Part shown: in pieces, positions 1 to 21,177 of the stretch
Layout: every line of letters starts with the position of its first letter
Position numbering within the stretch: the stretch's first letter is position 1
Origin: Mugil cephalus
Taxonomy: Eukaryota; Chordata; Actinopteri; Mugiliformes; Mugilidae
Length of the DNA: 64,000 nucleotides
Assembly: GCF_022458985.1 (NCBI RefSeq)
Contig: NC_061781.1
Span: forward strand, 6,311,501-6,375,500
Direction of reading: 5' to 3'
Notes under the pieces: generated by a model
Databases searched by the model: none
Told to the model about the DNA's origin: nothing
What the model saw: only the letters and a program-made list of their open reading frames with translations
Translations under genes and position numbers: made by a program

Positions 1-365
1 TGTACCCTATTTACAACATAAGGAATCGAACGGCCATGTCCAGAATGTGAAATGAATTTCTGCTATATTTAGTCTCATCAGGTCATTTCAGGAAGCATTT
101 CCTGATCATACCTGCTTGCATTGAAACAATGGCTCCCCCTTGTGGCTACTTGTGCAATAACATGGTCAAGATGAACAATTTTATGTGACCATTCAGTAAG
201 ACTGCCTTCTGACATGTTCTATTAAGCTTAAAGTCTTTCAGTGACTCAAACCCTTTACATGTCTTCTGCCTTCACTTTGCACTTTGCATTTAAAGATTAA
301 GTCTGAATACACACCCTTTTCTCTTGTCTGCACAGGTTTGAGAGCGTCCCTGTTCCACAGGCAAA
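1..365 (+). other. 5' flank or 5' UTR intron of the connexin gene
   Basis: AT-rich sequence with no coding signal. A pyrimidine-rich tract ends in a good splice acceptor (AG at 334-335), and another AG lies at 359-360, just before the ATG at 366. This suggests that the coding exon begins shortly before the start codon and that the promoter and first noncoding exon lie outside the window, which is usual for connexin genes. No promoter was identified. Confidence 0.45.
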
Positions 366-1628
366 ATGAGCTGGAGCTTTCTCACACGTCTCTTGGATGA
401 GATTTCCAATCACTCCACCTTTGTGGGCAAAATCTGGCTCACCCTCCTTATCGTCTTTCGGATCGTGCTGACGGCCGTCGGGGGCGAGTCGATCTACTAC
501 GATGAACAGAGCAAATTTGTGTGTAACACGCAGCAGCCTGGTTGCGAGAACGTGTGCTACGACGCTTTTGCGCCGCTGTCGCACATCCGCTTCTGGGTGT
601 TTCAGGTGATTATGATCACCACTCCCACCATCTTGTACCTCGGCTTTGCTATGCACAAGATCGCCCGCATGGAGGATGATGATTACAGGCCCCGCGGCAG
701 GAAGAGGATGCCCATAGTGAGTCGCGGTGCCAACCGGGACTACGAGGAAGCGGAGGATAATGGCGAGGAAGACCCCATGATCCTTGAAGAGATTGAGCCC
801 GAGAAGGATAAGGAAGTTGTTGAAAAGCCCAGCAACAAACACGATGGACGCCGTCGGATCAAGAGAGATGGTCTGATGAAGGTGTATGTGTTCCAGCTGC
901 TATCGCGTGCCATCTTCGAGGCGTCGTTCCTGTTTGGACAGTACATCCTCTATGGGCTGGAAGTGGTACCGTCGTACGTATGCACACGCTCGCCTTGCCC
1001 ACACACGGTGGATTGTTTCGTCTCGCGTCCGACAGAGAAGACGATCTTCTTGCTGATCATGTATGCCGTCAGCGCCTTGTGCCTGCTCTTTACCGTGCTG
1101 GAGATCATTCACCTTGGCATCAGCGGGATTCGTGACTGCTTTTGCACACCGCGACCGCGCCCTCCCACCCCTCGCCACCCAGCTCTGGCCAGCCAGAGGT
1201 CCTCCATCTGCCGCCAGCCATCAGCCCCCCCAGGCTACCACACGGCGCTGAAGAAGGACCCGTCAGGAAAAATGGGCTTCAGGGACAACCTGGGAGACTC
1301 GGGGCGCGAGTCTTTCGGCGACGAGGCCTCGTCACGGGAGCTGGAGAGACTGCGCAGACACCTGAAACTGGCCCAGCAGCACCTGGATTTGGCGTACCAG
1401 AATGGGGAGAGCAGCCCGTCGCGCAGCAGCAGCCCAGAGTCCAACGGAACTGCGGTGGAGCAGAACAGACTAAACTTTGCCCAGGAGAAGCAGAGCAGTA
1501 CCTGCGAGAAAGGTGAGTACTTTTTTTAGCATTTCAAATTTCTGCTGTGCCTTGGCTTGGTAGTTGATATCCAAAAAAACAAAACAAATGTCCACTGACA
1601 AAATCTCTTTTCAGGTCTCCGCGCATAG
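366..1628 (+). CDS. gjc4b: Gamma-type connexin (Cx45/Cx43.4 group) gap junction protein
   Basis: Forms hexameric hemichannels that dock between cells and pass ions and small metabolites. The N-terminus ([10 protein letters not shown]) and first 100 residues match the Cx45/Cx43.4 group. Extracellular loop 1 carries the three-cysteine signature at C53, C60 and C64 ([12 protein letters not shown]). Loop 2 has C206, C211 and C217 with the usual C-x4-C-x5-C spacing. Four membrane segments flank an acidic cytoplasmic loop. The C-tail is rich in Ser and Pro with a probable helical [18 protein letters not shown] segment. The reading frame stays open to 1529, but a strong donor (1513-1514, GTGAGT) and an acceptor (1613-1614) give a spliced end: exon 366-1512 joined to 1615-1628, final residues GLRA, 386 aa. 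Unspliced, it would end GEYFF at 387 aa. Family assignment is firm; the exact paralog symbol is inferred. Confidence 0.9.
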
Positions 1629-2935
1629 CTTCTCAATGGCCAATCAGAACACACGAGGAGCAGTGAGAGGACATAAGGGAATTGAACAATGAGTGCGTGT
1701 GTATGCGTGATTGTGACATTGAGGATTTGCTTGAGGTGGATGAAGTCAGCCCAAGCCTTCCAGTGTTACGGCCAACCACGGCCGAGCATCGAGTCAAAAG
1801 GGCAGTCTCAACCCAGCAATACTTGAGACGCCAGCCTGTCTGAAGATCCAAAGTGCTTACAAACTGCCACTGTGCAACAAGAGCGGTTATGGTCAACGTG
1901 TACGTCTCCCTCAGGGCAGCTATTTTCGTTTATATTTTATTATGAGACTTAGTCAGTAGTCATTTTGATGAATTTGTCTTCTCTTGAAAGTGCATCTCAA
2001 GTTTGCCTTAGACTTAAACTGGAACTCTTTTTTTATGGCATTTTTTTAAGGCCAAGTCAGTTGCAAAAAAAAAAAAAGTTTTAACTGTAAGAATTGTGTA
2101 CTGGTGTGAGGGAGAATGAGTGCTTGAAGATGCAAACAAATTTTTAATGGACACTACGCACCACTGATGAGACAGGTACTGGAGTCATTGTCATGCGGAT
2201 GAAGACTTCTCAAGGTGTTGATTTACATACAAAGGATTCTGTCAAGTGTGTCATACTTTCTTCTTTCTTTCTATAAAATAGTTTAATAGTGTAATGGCAC
2301 TGCACCAGTCAACATGTCCCAGTCTGGTGCTTGGATGGTAACTGGAACACACTTGGGGCTCCTTTGTCCAAAGGAATAAACAAACCTGGGTAATGCTTGA
2401 AAAATTGTGTAACTCTTGATATTGTGTTGTGTTAAGCTTTTGATACTGCTCTTTATTTTTGTATTAGTTTTAAGTATTGTGGTATGGACAAAAAGCATGT
2501 CACTGTGGCCAACAGTTTTATTTCTTTTGACCGTTAATCACCTGTGGCTTACATTTTTTAGGTACCATCAAATGTTTACTTTTTCAGCGCAAGCCCGAGT
2601 TTAATTGTGTCTGTTGGTTAAATAAGGGATAATACTGTATGTATGTTCAATATCTGAAAGTGCTGACATTTGGAAGAGTGCTGCCGCTGTTCCACAATCT
2701 AAATGACTGTTGTAAACAAATGTAATAGTTTCAATGTGAATTCAATGCCTTGAGTGAGCTCTAACAAGATGCCATGTTTTGTATTCTGAATCATACCCAC
2801 AGCGCCATTTGTGCCAACTCAAATATTGTCATCTCCAGTTATTTTTGACCAATGCTTTTTTGTACTTTTTTATACATTTTGTATTGATAGTACTTTGTGG
2901 TTAGTTTTTAAAATAAATTTTTTACAACAGATACC
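1629..2935 (+). other. Connexin 3' UTR with polyadenylation signal
   Basis: No gene is visible on either strand. The stretch runs from the spliced stop codon to an AATAAA at 2912-2917, followed by T-rich sequence after about 2950. The last ~160 bases have a diverged second copy at about 29005-29165, downstream of lct copy B. Confidence 0.6.
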
Positions 2936-3861
2936 ACATTTCAAGTGACTTGAGTGTGTTTTTTTTTGTTGTTGTTTTTTTAATTATCAACTTTCCTATG
3001 GAGAAAGTCAAACTGTTTATTGGTATTTTCTAACCTGATACTTTGCTGAATCAAGTCAAGTTTGATGAAAACCATTTGTTTGAAAGATTGTAATATCAGG
3101 ATATGATTCTCATTTTGTTATCTGTGACCGCCTCAGGCGTTGACGTCTCATAAACTATACACATTATCCTTAACAAGCACCGGATGCATTATATGTATCT
3201 GATGCCCTTCAGCTAAGAAATTAAATGGAAAGAACACCTTCTAGATTACATCAATCATGACACCATTAAAGTGTACTACCAAAATTAGAAGGTTGGTCCT
3301 TAGGTGTTCAGACTGCTGAATCCTACAGTGACCTCTAGTGAGAATGAGTGATTTCTACACCCCCACAGCTTGAGGTTAAAGAGGAGCCTAAGGCCTTTTT
3401 GTTTTACTGCAATGGAATGCAAGTGCCATGAATTAACTATTCTTTAACAAAAAATGCAGTTAACATCTATGTAATTTTTGCACAAATTCATCCTGGCCAT
3501 CAGGGCAGGTTGGGTCCTCTGGTGGACTGGTTTTTGAACCCCTGCTCGATGTCCATCATGTGTATGAGAAATGAAGAGGCTACTTGGATAACTAGTAAAA
3601 CATCTTCACAAAACTCAACAAGGCCCCATGTACCATGACTTGGATGATTGAACCTTCACAGAGAAGATAGGATGGTACTTTAATCGAAACAACAAAAGTA
3701 TATTTCACAATGTAATGCAGATGAGGCCCATTAATATGTTAACATATTAAAAAAATAACTTTTTCTTCATAGCCAGCGCTCCACTCCAGCTCAGTAGGCT
3801 GTTAAAGCCTTTGATTAAAATATGTATATGTGTCTTCCATTACACCAGAGTTTGTTCACGT
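2936..3861. other. Intergenic spacer between convergent connexin and lct A
   Basis: No coding potential was seen. It holds the 3' UTR of lct A on the minus strand; ATTAAA, read on the minus strand, lies at 3684-3679, about 180 bases past the stop. Much of the spacer aligns by eye with 29165-29968, the equivalent flank of lct B, including shared phrases such as the TGACCTCTAGTG segment near 3330 and 29650. Confidence 0.5.
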
Positions 3862-14323
<10,462 letters not shown>

Positions 14324-14470
14324 GGTGGCTTGAAGTGGATGGACTGAAATCATCCAGTGATAGTCATGGTATTTAAAGCAACAGTGTTTTTTCTGACTGG
14401 ACTGTAAAGCAATTAAGATCAATATCACAATTATTGCACAATTATCTGCAGTGTTTTATTGCAGCTGTGT
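14324..14470 (-). promoter_or_regulatory. Proximal promoter of lct A
   Basis: Read on the minus strand, a TATA-like TTTAAATA lies at 14377-14370 and CAATAAAA, which fits caudal-type (CDX) homeodomain sites, lies at 14461-14454. Both occur at similar distances upstream of copies B and C, while surrounding sequence has drifted. A TTAATTG-type AT motif between them resembles half an HNF1 site. CDX2 and HNF1 are known activators of mammalian LCT; binding here is inferred from motif and conservation only. Confidence 0.5.
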
Positions 14471-15491
14471 GTTGAGTTCAGAGACACTCTGGAGTCACAC
14501 AAGTGATACCTGCTTCCAACTTCTGCCGGTGCCTGAATAGCTTGAAATATGATGTTGGCATATACTTTCTAAAATTTTGAAATATTAAATGTTTTCAAGC
14601 ACTGGCAATCTGTCCAGGGTGTACCCCTCCTCTCGCCTGATGACAGCTGGCATAGGCTCCAGCAACCCGTGGTGGATTAGATGTTTTCAAGCAGTGAAGC
14701 AGGGAGTGCAGTACATATTCAGGACGTTTTTGAACATACGTGCAAAAAATGCAAGGTCAGAATTATGACAGTTTTGTCTGCAAGGAACTTGCATGTAACG
14801 TTACAAACTGATTCTACACTTAAGCAAAGCAAATGATAAAGTATCTAAGTATAAAGTATTTTCAGGCCAACTGAAATATCTGACACACTGTCCATCAAAA
14901 TATTACCTCTAAACATACTCCGCCTATTGAACTGCAAAAACATGGCTCATCTATGATAGGTAAAAGACCATCACCTTGGCATTCATTTCTTTCTTTGTTT
15001 CCTTTTGGAAGTGTTGACAATTTGTATGATAACTGGGTATAAGAAAAAGAAACATAGCAAATGTCCTTGCTTTTCTTTAAATGTTGCTTGTGAGATTTAA
15101 CCAACTCATCATTCTGTGTACTTGGTCTGCGAGTAAAATGTTCCCTTTTGTAGTCAGTTCCATTAGTGATTATATAGAGGTACTGTAAAAGTAGAGGTGT
15201 TGTATAGACCTCAAAGGTACTTTTAATAATCGATGACACACAGTAACTCTCTTAGAGGAAATAATCTCTTCATCTGCTTGAACATTCAAGGTTAAGTGAT
15301 AGGCAAGAGTTATAAAATCCAACTGTAACTGCACTATAAAACATGTCAGTAGTTCTGTGGTGTTATTCTTTTCAGGTTTTGTTTTAGGGTTGATGATTTT
15401 TATAAATCTGAATCAAATCTTGAAATTAAAATTGAAGCAAATTCCCTGCACCAGCAGGCAGGTTAAATAAATCAGTATTAAATAACATGAC

Positions 15492-16438
15492 TGTCATGGT
15501 TCTGCGTGTCTTTTATTTCGTGATCATGTTTTGTGTTTCCTGTTTTATTTTGTCAAGTTCATGTGTTTCCTGTCTGTCGTTCCTCCTTGTGTTTCTGTCA
15601 TGATGTCTGTCTGTGTCATGTTTTGAGTTTCCTGTTTTGTTTTGTTAAGTTTCTTGATTTCCTGTCAGTTGTGTTTCCTCACGTGTCCCTTGATTGCTTA
15701 TTGGTTTCTCCCTGTGTGATTGCCTGTGTCTTGTCATCCCTCTGCCCTTCCTCCCCTTTGTTCCCTGTTGCGTTGTGTTACATTCCTGTTACTTCCATGT
15801 GTTGCTTCCTTGCATTTCTTGTTCCTGTGGTTTTTGCTAGTGATGGAGAAAACAAAGCTTTCTGAAACACTGAATCAATCTGAAACAACTGTGTTGAAGT
15901 GGTTCAGCATTTCGAAGCATTTGATACAATTAAATGTACCAACATTTGCTGGATAAAAGTATACTTAGCATTCACAGGAAACAGCACACAAGGCAATGAC
16001 GTACGCAACACTTTCCTCTTAAAAACCTATGACATTTTGCGGAACTGTGGATATTAAATACATTGTGCGATTGAAAACCCTGCCGTGAATTCAGTACACC
16101 AATACGCGTGTGAAGTAATTAAGCGTCATTTCGCTTCATTTGAGGAGTCATGTGATTTTTTTTGCTCTATGAAGCGAGATATCAACCCTCTTGTCGCCAT
16201 ACTTCTGTTTTGAAACTGTGTCGAGCATCTGCTTCAAGCGTAACATCTCTAGTTTTTACCCTGTTGTATCCGTGCCATGTTTTTCTTGAGTTTATTGGTT
16301 TCGTTCTTGGATAAGCCTGCCTTCCGCAGCGCCTTTTGTTCCAATTGTTACAGTCTTTTTATTTGGAACCACAGCCTCATCACCTTCTTTCAGTCCTGCA
16401 TTTGGGTCCTCCATTTAAAACCTACACAAAACCTGACA
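15492..16438. mobile_element. Non-autonomous TIR element, 947 bp, interrupted by a hAT-like element
   Basis: Begins TGTCATGGTTCTG and ends CACAAAACCTGACA, imperfect inverted termini starting TGTCA. It is flanked by the 5-bp direct repeat ATGAC (15487-15491 and 16439-16443). Removing it restores the continuity seen in the related block at 49.3-49.76 kb. It is internally rich in TGTTTCCTGT-like phrases and has no transposase. Superfamily unknown. Confidence 0.65.
15838..16251. mobile_element. Nested hAT-like MITE, 414 bp
   Basis: Ends TAGTGATG and CATCTCTA form imperfect inverted termini. The flanking 8-bp direct repeats GTTTTTGC (15830-15837) and GTTTTTAC (16252-16259) differ at one base, which fits the 8-bp target duplication of hAT elements. 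It lies inside the 947-bp element, so it inserted later. Confidence 0.65.
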
Positions 16439-16639
16439 ATGACAGCTTAAGTTAATAACATTGGTCAGGTGCAGGTTGATTCTCAAGCTCAATCGCATGA
16501 CTCAGGTTACGCTATTTTCTGATCTGTCTGATATGGGTATATTATACACAAGCCTTAAAATCCATTCAGATTATTTAGATTCTCTGTTATCATAGTAAGA
16601 AATCTACATGTTGTAGCTGCAAATGTTGACTAGCTGGTA

Positions 16640-17010
16640 TTTATGGCTTACATGTGTCCGGGTGCCGTTGTCCTGAATAAGTCACTCGGCCTCCAGGTAA
16701 TTTTAATAAAAAATGAAAAAACTTTATTCCACACATGTCACTCTTTTATCCATTGAATTGTTTGTCTTGTGACAAAAAAAATAATACAGAACAGGAAACG
16801 GTAAGAAACTACTGTGATTCCACCAACAGTAGTCTGAGGTTCACTACTCAGGTTAACATTTCCACTTAAGCCAGAGCGTGAGGCTACTGCCTCTTTAAGC
16901 TACAGTACTCCAGTAAGTAACTTACTAATCAATAACTATTGCCTATAACTATTACAATTTTAAACTTTAAATCCTAAAGTCTAAAAAATATATATTTAAA
17001 TAACATAAGG
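16640..17010. other. Unassigned AT-rich sequence
   Basis: No gene. It could be the 3' end or LTR of the BEL/Pao relic that follows, but no convincing LTR pair was found. Confidence 0.25.
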
Positions 17011-17019
17011 AGAAATGAA

Positions 17020-17292
17020 GGGCGGCACAACGGCTCAGTCTGCACTGATGCCTCCCAATGAGAAGGTCAAGGTTTGAGTCCAGCTTGGGCCTTTCTGGGA
17101 GGTGTTTGCATGTTCTCCCTGTGTCTGCATAGGTTTTCTCTGGATACATCGGTTTCCTCCCACCTCCAAAGGCATGCTTGTTAGGCTAACTGGCGACCTG
17201 TCCAGGGTATACCCTCGCCCGATGACAGCAGGGTTAGGCTCCAGCGACGCCCACGACCCTAGTGAGGATAAGCGGTAGTAGAAGATGAGAAG
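17020..17292 (+). repeat. SINE-like dispersed fish repeat with target duplication
   Basis: Starts GGCGGCACAACGGCTCAG and contains phrases such as TGCATGTTCTCCCTGTGTCTG and GATGACAGCAGGGTTAGGCT, hallmarks of a very common teleost interspersed repeat. It is flanked by the 9-bp direct repeat AGAAATGAA (17011-17019 and 17293-17301). Short fragments of the same family occur near 14618-14682 (+), 40143-40215 (-) and 51230-51297 (+). Confidence 0.75.
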
Positions 17293-17539
17293 AGAAATGA
17301 AAAAAATCAGCAAGCTCATTGTTGACTCAAACATATCTGGCCCCTATTTGTTCTATCAATTAAGAAACAATTACAAACAACAGAAATAAAAATACCACCG
17401 AGCAACTGAAGTCTCAAGAACAAAGTTTCCTTTTTTCTGTTATGTAAAGTCTGTGGTACTTAGCGAAGGAAACCAGTGTAACATACTGCAGACTACGTCG
17501 ATCTAGTTCACTGGTCTTAGTCTTTAGACAAATCTGGCA

Positions 17540-19140
17540 TGTCCATGTTTATCTGGCACTGCCTCAATGCCTTTCCCAATTTCTCAGTGCAGTCACATCT
17601 ACCAGCACAACAGTGTTCCCTGGCACAAAGTTACGTGACACCCCGTGACCACTTATCACTCATCTGGAGCTCAGGCAGATACTTTCTCTCACCCAATGTT
17701 TCCAAAAGAGGTCTGCCATGTACTGGACCTGCCTCCACCTTTGATGTGCATAGAGGTCGTCCTTCTGGAATTATCCTGGAGGTAGAGATGGCTTGGTCCT
17801 CAGTAGTAGGAGGTGATTCAGGCTGAGTGGCTCTAGGTTGTTGGGGTCACTGGAAGGGGTGGTAATGGGTCAGCCATTAATGATGGCCTCAGCTTCACCT
17901 AGAAATGTTTGGAGGCTTTTCGCTCCCAAACTCCTCTACGGTGAGAGGCAGCTGGGGAGTTGAACATTTAATGCCTTGTTAAAGCAAAGTTTCCACCGTA
18001 TTCCACTCTTTAATAGCCTTCTTGAGCTCTCCCAATGAAATTGGAAAGGTCAGGTAAGACTCTAAGTGGCCTGTCTGCCATTTGTTGCTGCCCAGTAACA
18101 GCATGTAGCCGTCGACACACAAGGCACTTGGATAGGACTCTTCTTATAGTGACACTGACATTGGGGATCCGGTATTTTAGACACAGCTAGGATAGGACAT
18201 GTGGCATCTGTGACCTACTTCCTTGTGGACCTCCTGAAGGATGAGGTCTGACTCCTTAGCCAAGATAGCAGGATGTTTAGATTCTTTTGGTATGGCTGCT
18301 GGGTTGAGCCTTCCTCCAACTCTTAAAATGCCATATTGAAGAACAGGGTTTAGCTTGTATATTTGGCTGCTCCTTTTGACAGGTTCACCCTTTTTTTTAA
18401 GGAGTTGAATTCCTCTTGGAATCTCTTTCTCTGACAGTGACCCACTGTGAGGGTTACTTTGCTTGTCTTGTAGTTCGCCATAAACTTGTGTAACTGCCGT
18501 TTTTGTTGATCCTTGTCAGCATCAGACATTGCAATAGCTACTCTTTCCTCCTTTCACTTCTTAACCATGCAAAATGATGTGTTTCTCACCTCAAGGATCC
18601 ATGCCACTGCTCAATTAGTTTCTGCATTACGTCAACCTTTTCTCCTGCTCCGAGAGCATTTATGGTTACATTTTTCTTGACCCCTGGATTAGTGGCATTG
18701 ACATCGGCCAGATGGTCAAGGTTCTCTGACCAGTTATTGGACGACTGAGTAAGAAAGTCAGGTCCAGAGATCCAGACTTGGTTCTGCACCTTCTGCTCAA
18801 GTTCTTCCTTCTCAGCCCTAAGCTTTACCTTGCCAAAAATGCAGCCCTTTCCAGTTCCGCCTGCAAGTGTGTTGAAGAGGCAGAGGATGATGAAGAACGA
18901 CCAGAGCTCACTTTTGACCTCTTGGACTTGCTACATGATGCTCCTGATATGCTGTCAGACAGTTTAATATTTTCATTAACTTCCCTTTCACCCCCCATAC
19001 ATCTATGGACGTCTTGTATCCAAGCATCAACTTGATCAGCGAAGCCCTTGAATGAGTCAGTTTTTGGTTTAAACCACTGCTCTTGATCACTGTTCATTCC
19101 TGAACAGTGATCAAGAGGTAACTTGCTGAAACACACTTTT
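17540..19140 (-). mobile_element. Degenerate BEL/Pao LTR retrotransposon (gag joined to integrase)
   Basis: On the minus strand 19136-18825 resembles fish BEL gag, with a Ser-rich stretch then LQAELERAAFLAR. It runs directly into the integrase side of pol (ISGPDFLTQSSNNW at ~18770). Further on come IYKLNPVLQYGILRVGGRLN and KHPAILAKESDLIL (~18400-18250), ELKKAIKEWN, and YLPELQMSDKWS (~17690). Protease and reverse transcriptase are missing, and stops and frameshifts are frequent, so this is a dead, internally deleted copy. Confidence 0.8.
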
Positions 19141-21010
19141 AACAGAAACGTTCAGCTCACAAAACTTTCCGAAGAGCTTATTAAACTCGAAAAACAACTT
19201 GGTCCTTCCCGTACCCTATCTTCTTCTTTTAACTTGGTGGTGAGGGCTGTTTAAAATAACCTTGTTGTGTGGTGTGAAGAAATGTGATAGGAACCCAAGC
19301 GCAGGACTCAGGAGTTCAGGCTCAAACAGAAGTTTAATAACAAAAGATCTCGAGCTATAAAGTCTAATACAAAAAACACTAGGATTCAGGAGGAGCTAGC
19401 TGGTGGACTGCACCACGAAGGCAACTGGAAGAACTGGCAGTGAGTGGTAGAATGGAGAGTCCTTAAGTAGGGTTCAACATAGTGAATGATGTGCAACAGG
19501 TGGGATGGCAGCCCAGCATAGCAATCAGCAGCTCAACTTCACACAGCTGAGGTGGGAAAAGAAAACATGAAAGCAAAGCAAAAGGGGGCGACAAGACACC
19601 TCCTAACAAACTAACCATGATTAATAAGCAAATAATTAAGATGCCCCTATTTCACCTGGCAATGACAAAAACTATTTTCTGATTGGCTGATTGGCCACCG
19701 GTATTTTCTGAATGGCTGATTGGTTGCTGATATTTTCTGATTGGTCACTGATTGAAGCAGAGCAACCTGAATTCTATTCAGAGATTACAAATCTCTTTTC
19801 AAGTCTATGTGCAGCAAGTTTTATCATTTTTCAGCATGAGAAATGTCACGTGTGGCGTGAGCATGTGAACTTATTGAAATGCCTGCATGAGACTTGAGAG
19901 CTATCACCAGGGTCCAGTCGGGCCCCCGAAAACCACCACCTCAGTGCAGGAGCACATGGGTTCTAAGGCCAGAGAACCACCACAGCCACTACACAAACGT
20001 CCACCTCTTGCCACTGACATCCCACACCTGAATCCCGTCCCCTGACCACTGACCAAGGAGACCCACCCGGAAACCCAATGACGTCCTCTAAGATAGGCAC
20101 TGGCGAAGCACCCAAAGAGGGACAGGCCAAGGGGGTGGGGGGCCATAGTGGGTTGGCCGTGGGGTGACCACCACTCAAATTGGGCAGCGCCAGTTCGACA
20201 GAAGTCACCATGGAGCTGCCATCACTATGCAGCGCTGGGAGGCACAATTCAGCCATGAGGACACAAAGACCACAAGGTACCTGTCTGTACCGTCCACCGT
20301 AGGGCCACAGACCGCTGACCCACACTACACCCAACCACAGAGGACCAGGCACCCCGAGCCGTGCCAAAGGACAATGATAAGTGAAGAGTGTCCCTATTTC
20401 TGTGCTTCCTCAGTCCCCGGTGAGGAAGCATAACCTTGCACCATGAACCTGTGATCCTGGATGTTGTTTGGTGCATTAAGATTAAGGGAAAGGAGGAGGA
20501 TAGAGGGAGGTCAGAGGAGTGCAGCACACTACTGTAACAAGTGTCACTCAGTCTCATACACTGAACCAAGATAATTTCTCAGTGGTTGAAAATCACTTAA
20601 TGCAGGGAAAATGTGGGTTGTGTGGCGGCAGCATGGAGGGAGAGAGAGAGACTCTCCAGGATCTGGAATGTACTGTTAAGCCTACTTGAGGTATGGTACT
20701 TTAACGAAACATCAGTGAAGCGAGGTGGCCACTTGAAAAACCCAACGATATGCAGCGACTAGGTTGACTAAGTAGCTGGTATTTTCTTGTTGGTTTCTAG
20801 ACTTATGCAGTTGCTGACTACTAGACTACTGGTCAGTTTTTCAGTTGGACTGGGCTTCTAAAAGTGTCTTGTCAGGGATTTTGGCACAAGCATTTGTGCA
20901 CAAAATTCTTATAAAAATACATGGTCAACATGGAGAACAGGGCTTTCTATATTTTAAATACAAATAAGAGTTTAATTATTCATTACTAAGGGGGTGCTTG
21001 TGAACGCCGC
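19141..21010. other. Gene-free stretch with unassigned repeats
   Basis: 19260-19640 looks like the end of a dispersed fish repeat (AACCCAAGCGCAGGACTC). 19900-20450 is locally GC-rich, with open frames on both strands but no recognisable protein, codon pattern or splice structure. I see no gene. Confidence 0.4.
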
Positions 21011-21090
21011 ATGGAGTAGTCATGTCAGAATCAGAATCAGAAAAATACCTTATTTATCCCAAAGGGCAATTAGGAGGACGAAGAGCAGTA
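21010..21090 (+). repeat. Short dispersed repeat (AGAATCAGAATCAGAAA type)
   Basis: The phrase TTATTTATCCCAAAGGGCAA after a GAATCAGAATCAG start is a common retrotransposon 3'-end type repeat in teleosts. Related phrases occur near 49450 and 54690. Confidence 0.5.
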
Positions 21091-21177
21091 CATAAAATAA
21101 AACTGTAAAACAGCAGATTCAAGTAGCTCCTCCACACTCTCGTTAAATACTCGCTGAAAATCAACACTTACACAAAT

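Larger units (their letters stand above)
14560..16610 (+). repeat. lct A copy of the duplicated upstream block
   Basis: Sequence at 14680-14880, 15240-15490 and 16440-16610 aligns with segments upstream of lct B (39930-40660) and lct C (57780-58550), and with two copies not next to a gene (49290-49760; 54420-55330, reversed). Shared landmarks include ACATTCAAGGTTAAGTGATA near 15290. In this copy a 947-bp TIR element interrupts the block. No gene is present. Confidence 0.7.

Noticed and set aside
297..842. 181-codon open frame on the minus strand over the connexin start
   Set aside because: It is antisense to a strongly conserved connexin coding exon and has no family signature.
1142..1516. 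124-codon alternative plus-strand frame inside the connexin
   Set aside because: It lies in another frame of the GC-rich C-tail; the connexin frame is continuous and conserved.
19904..20569. Overlapping open frames on both strands in a GC-rich patch
   Set aside because: Open frames are expected by chance at high GC; no domain, splice or promoter support.
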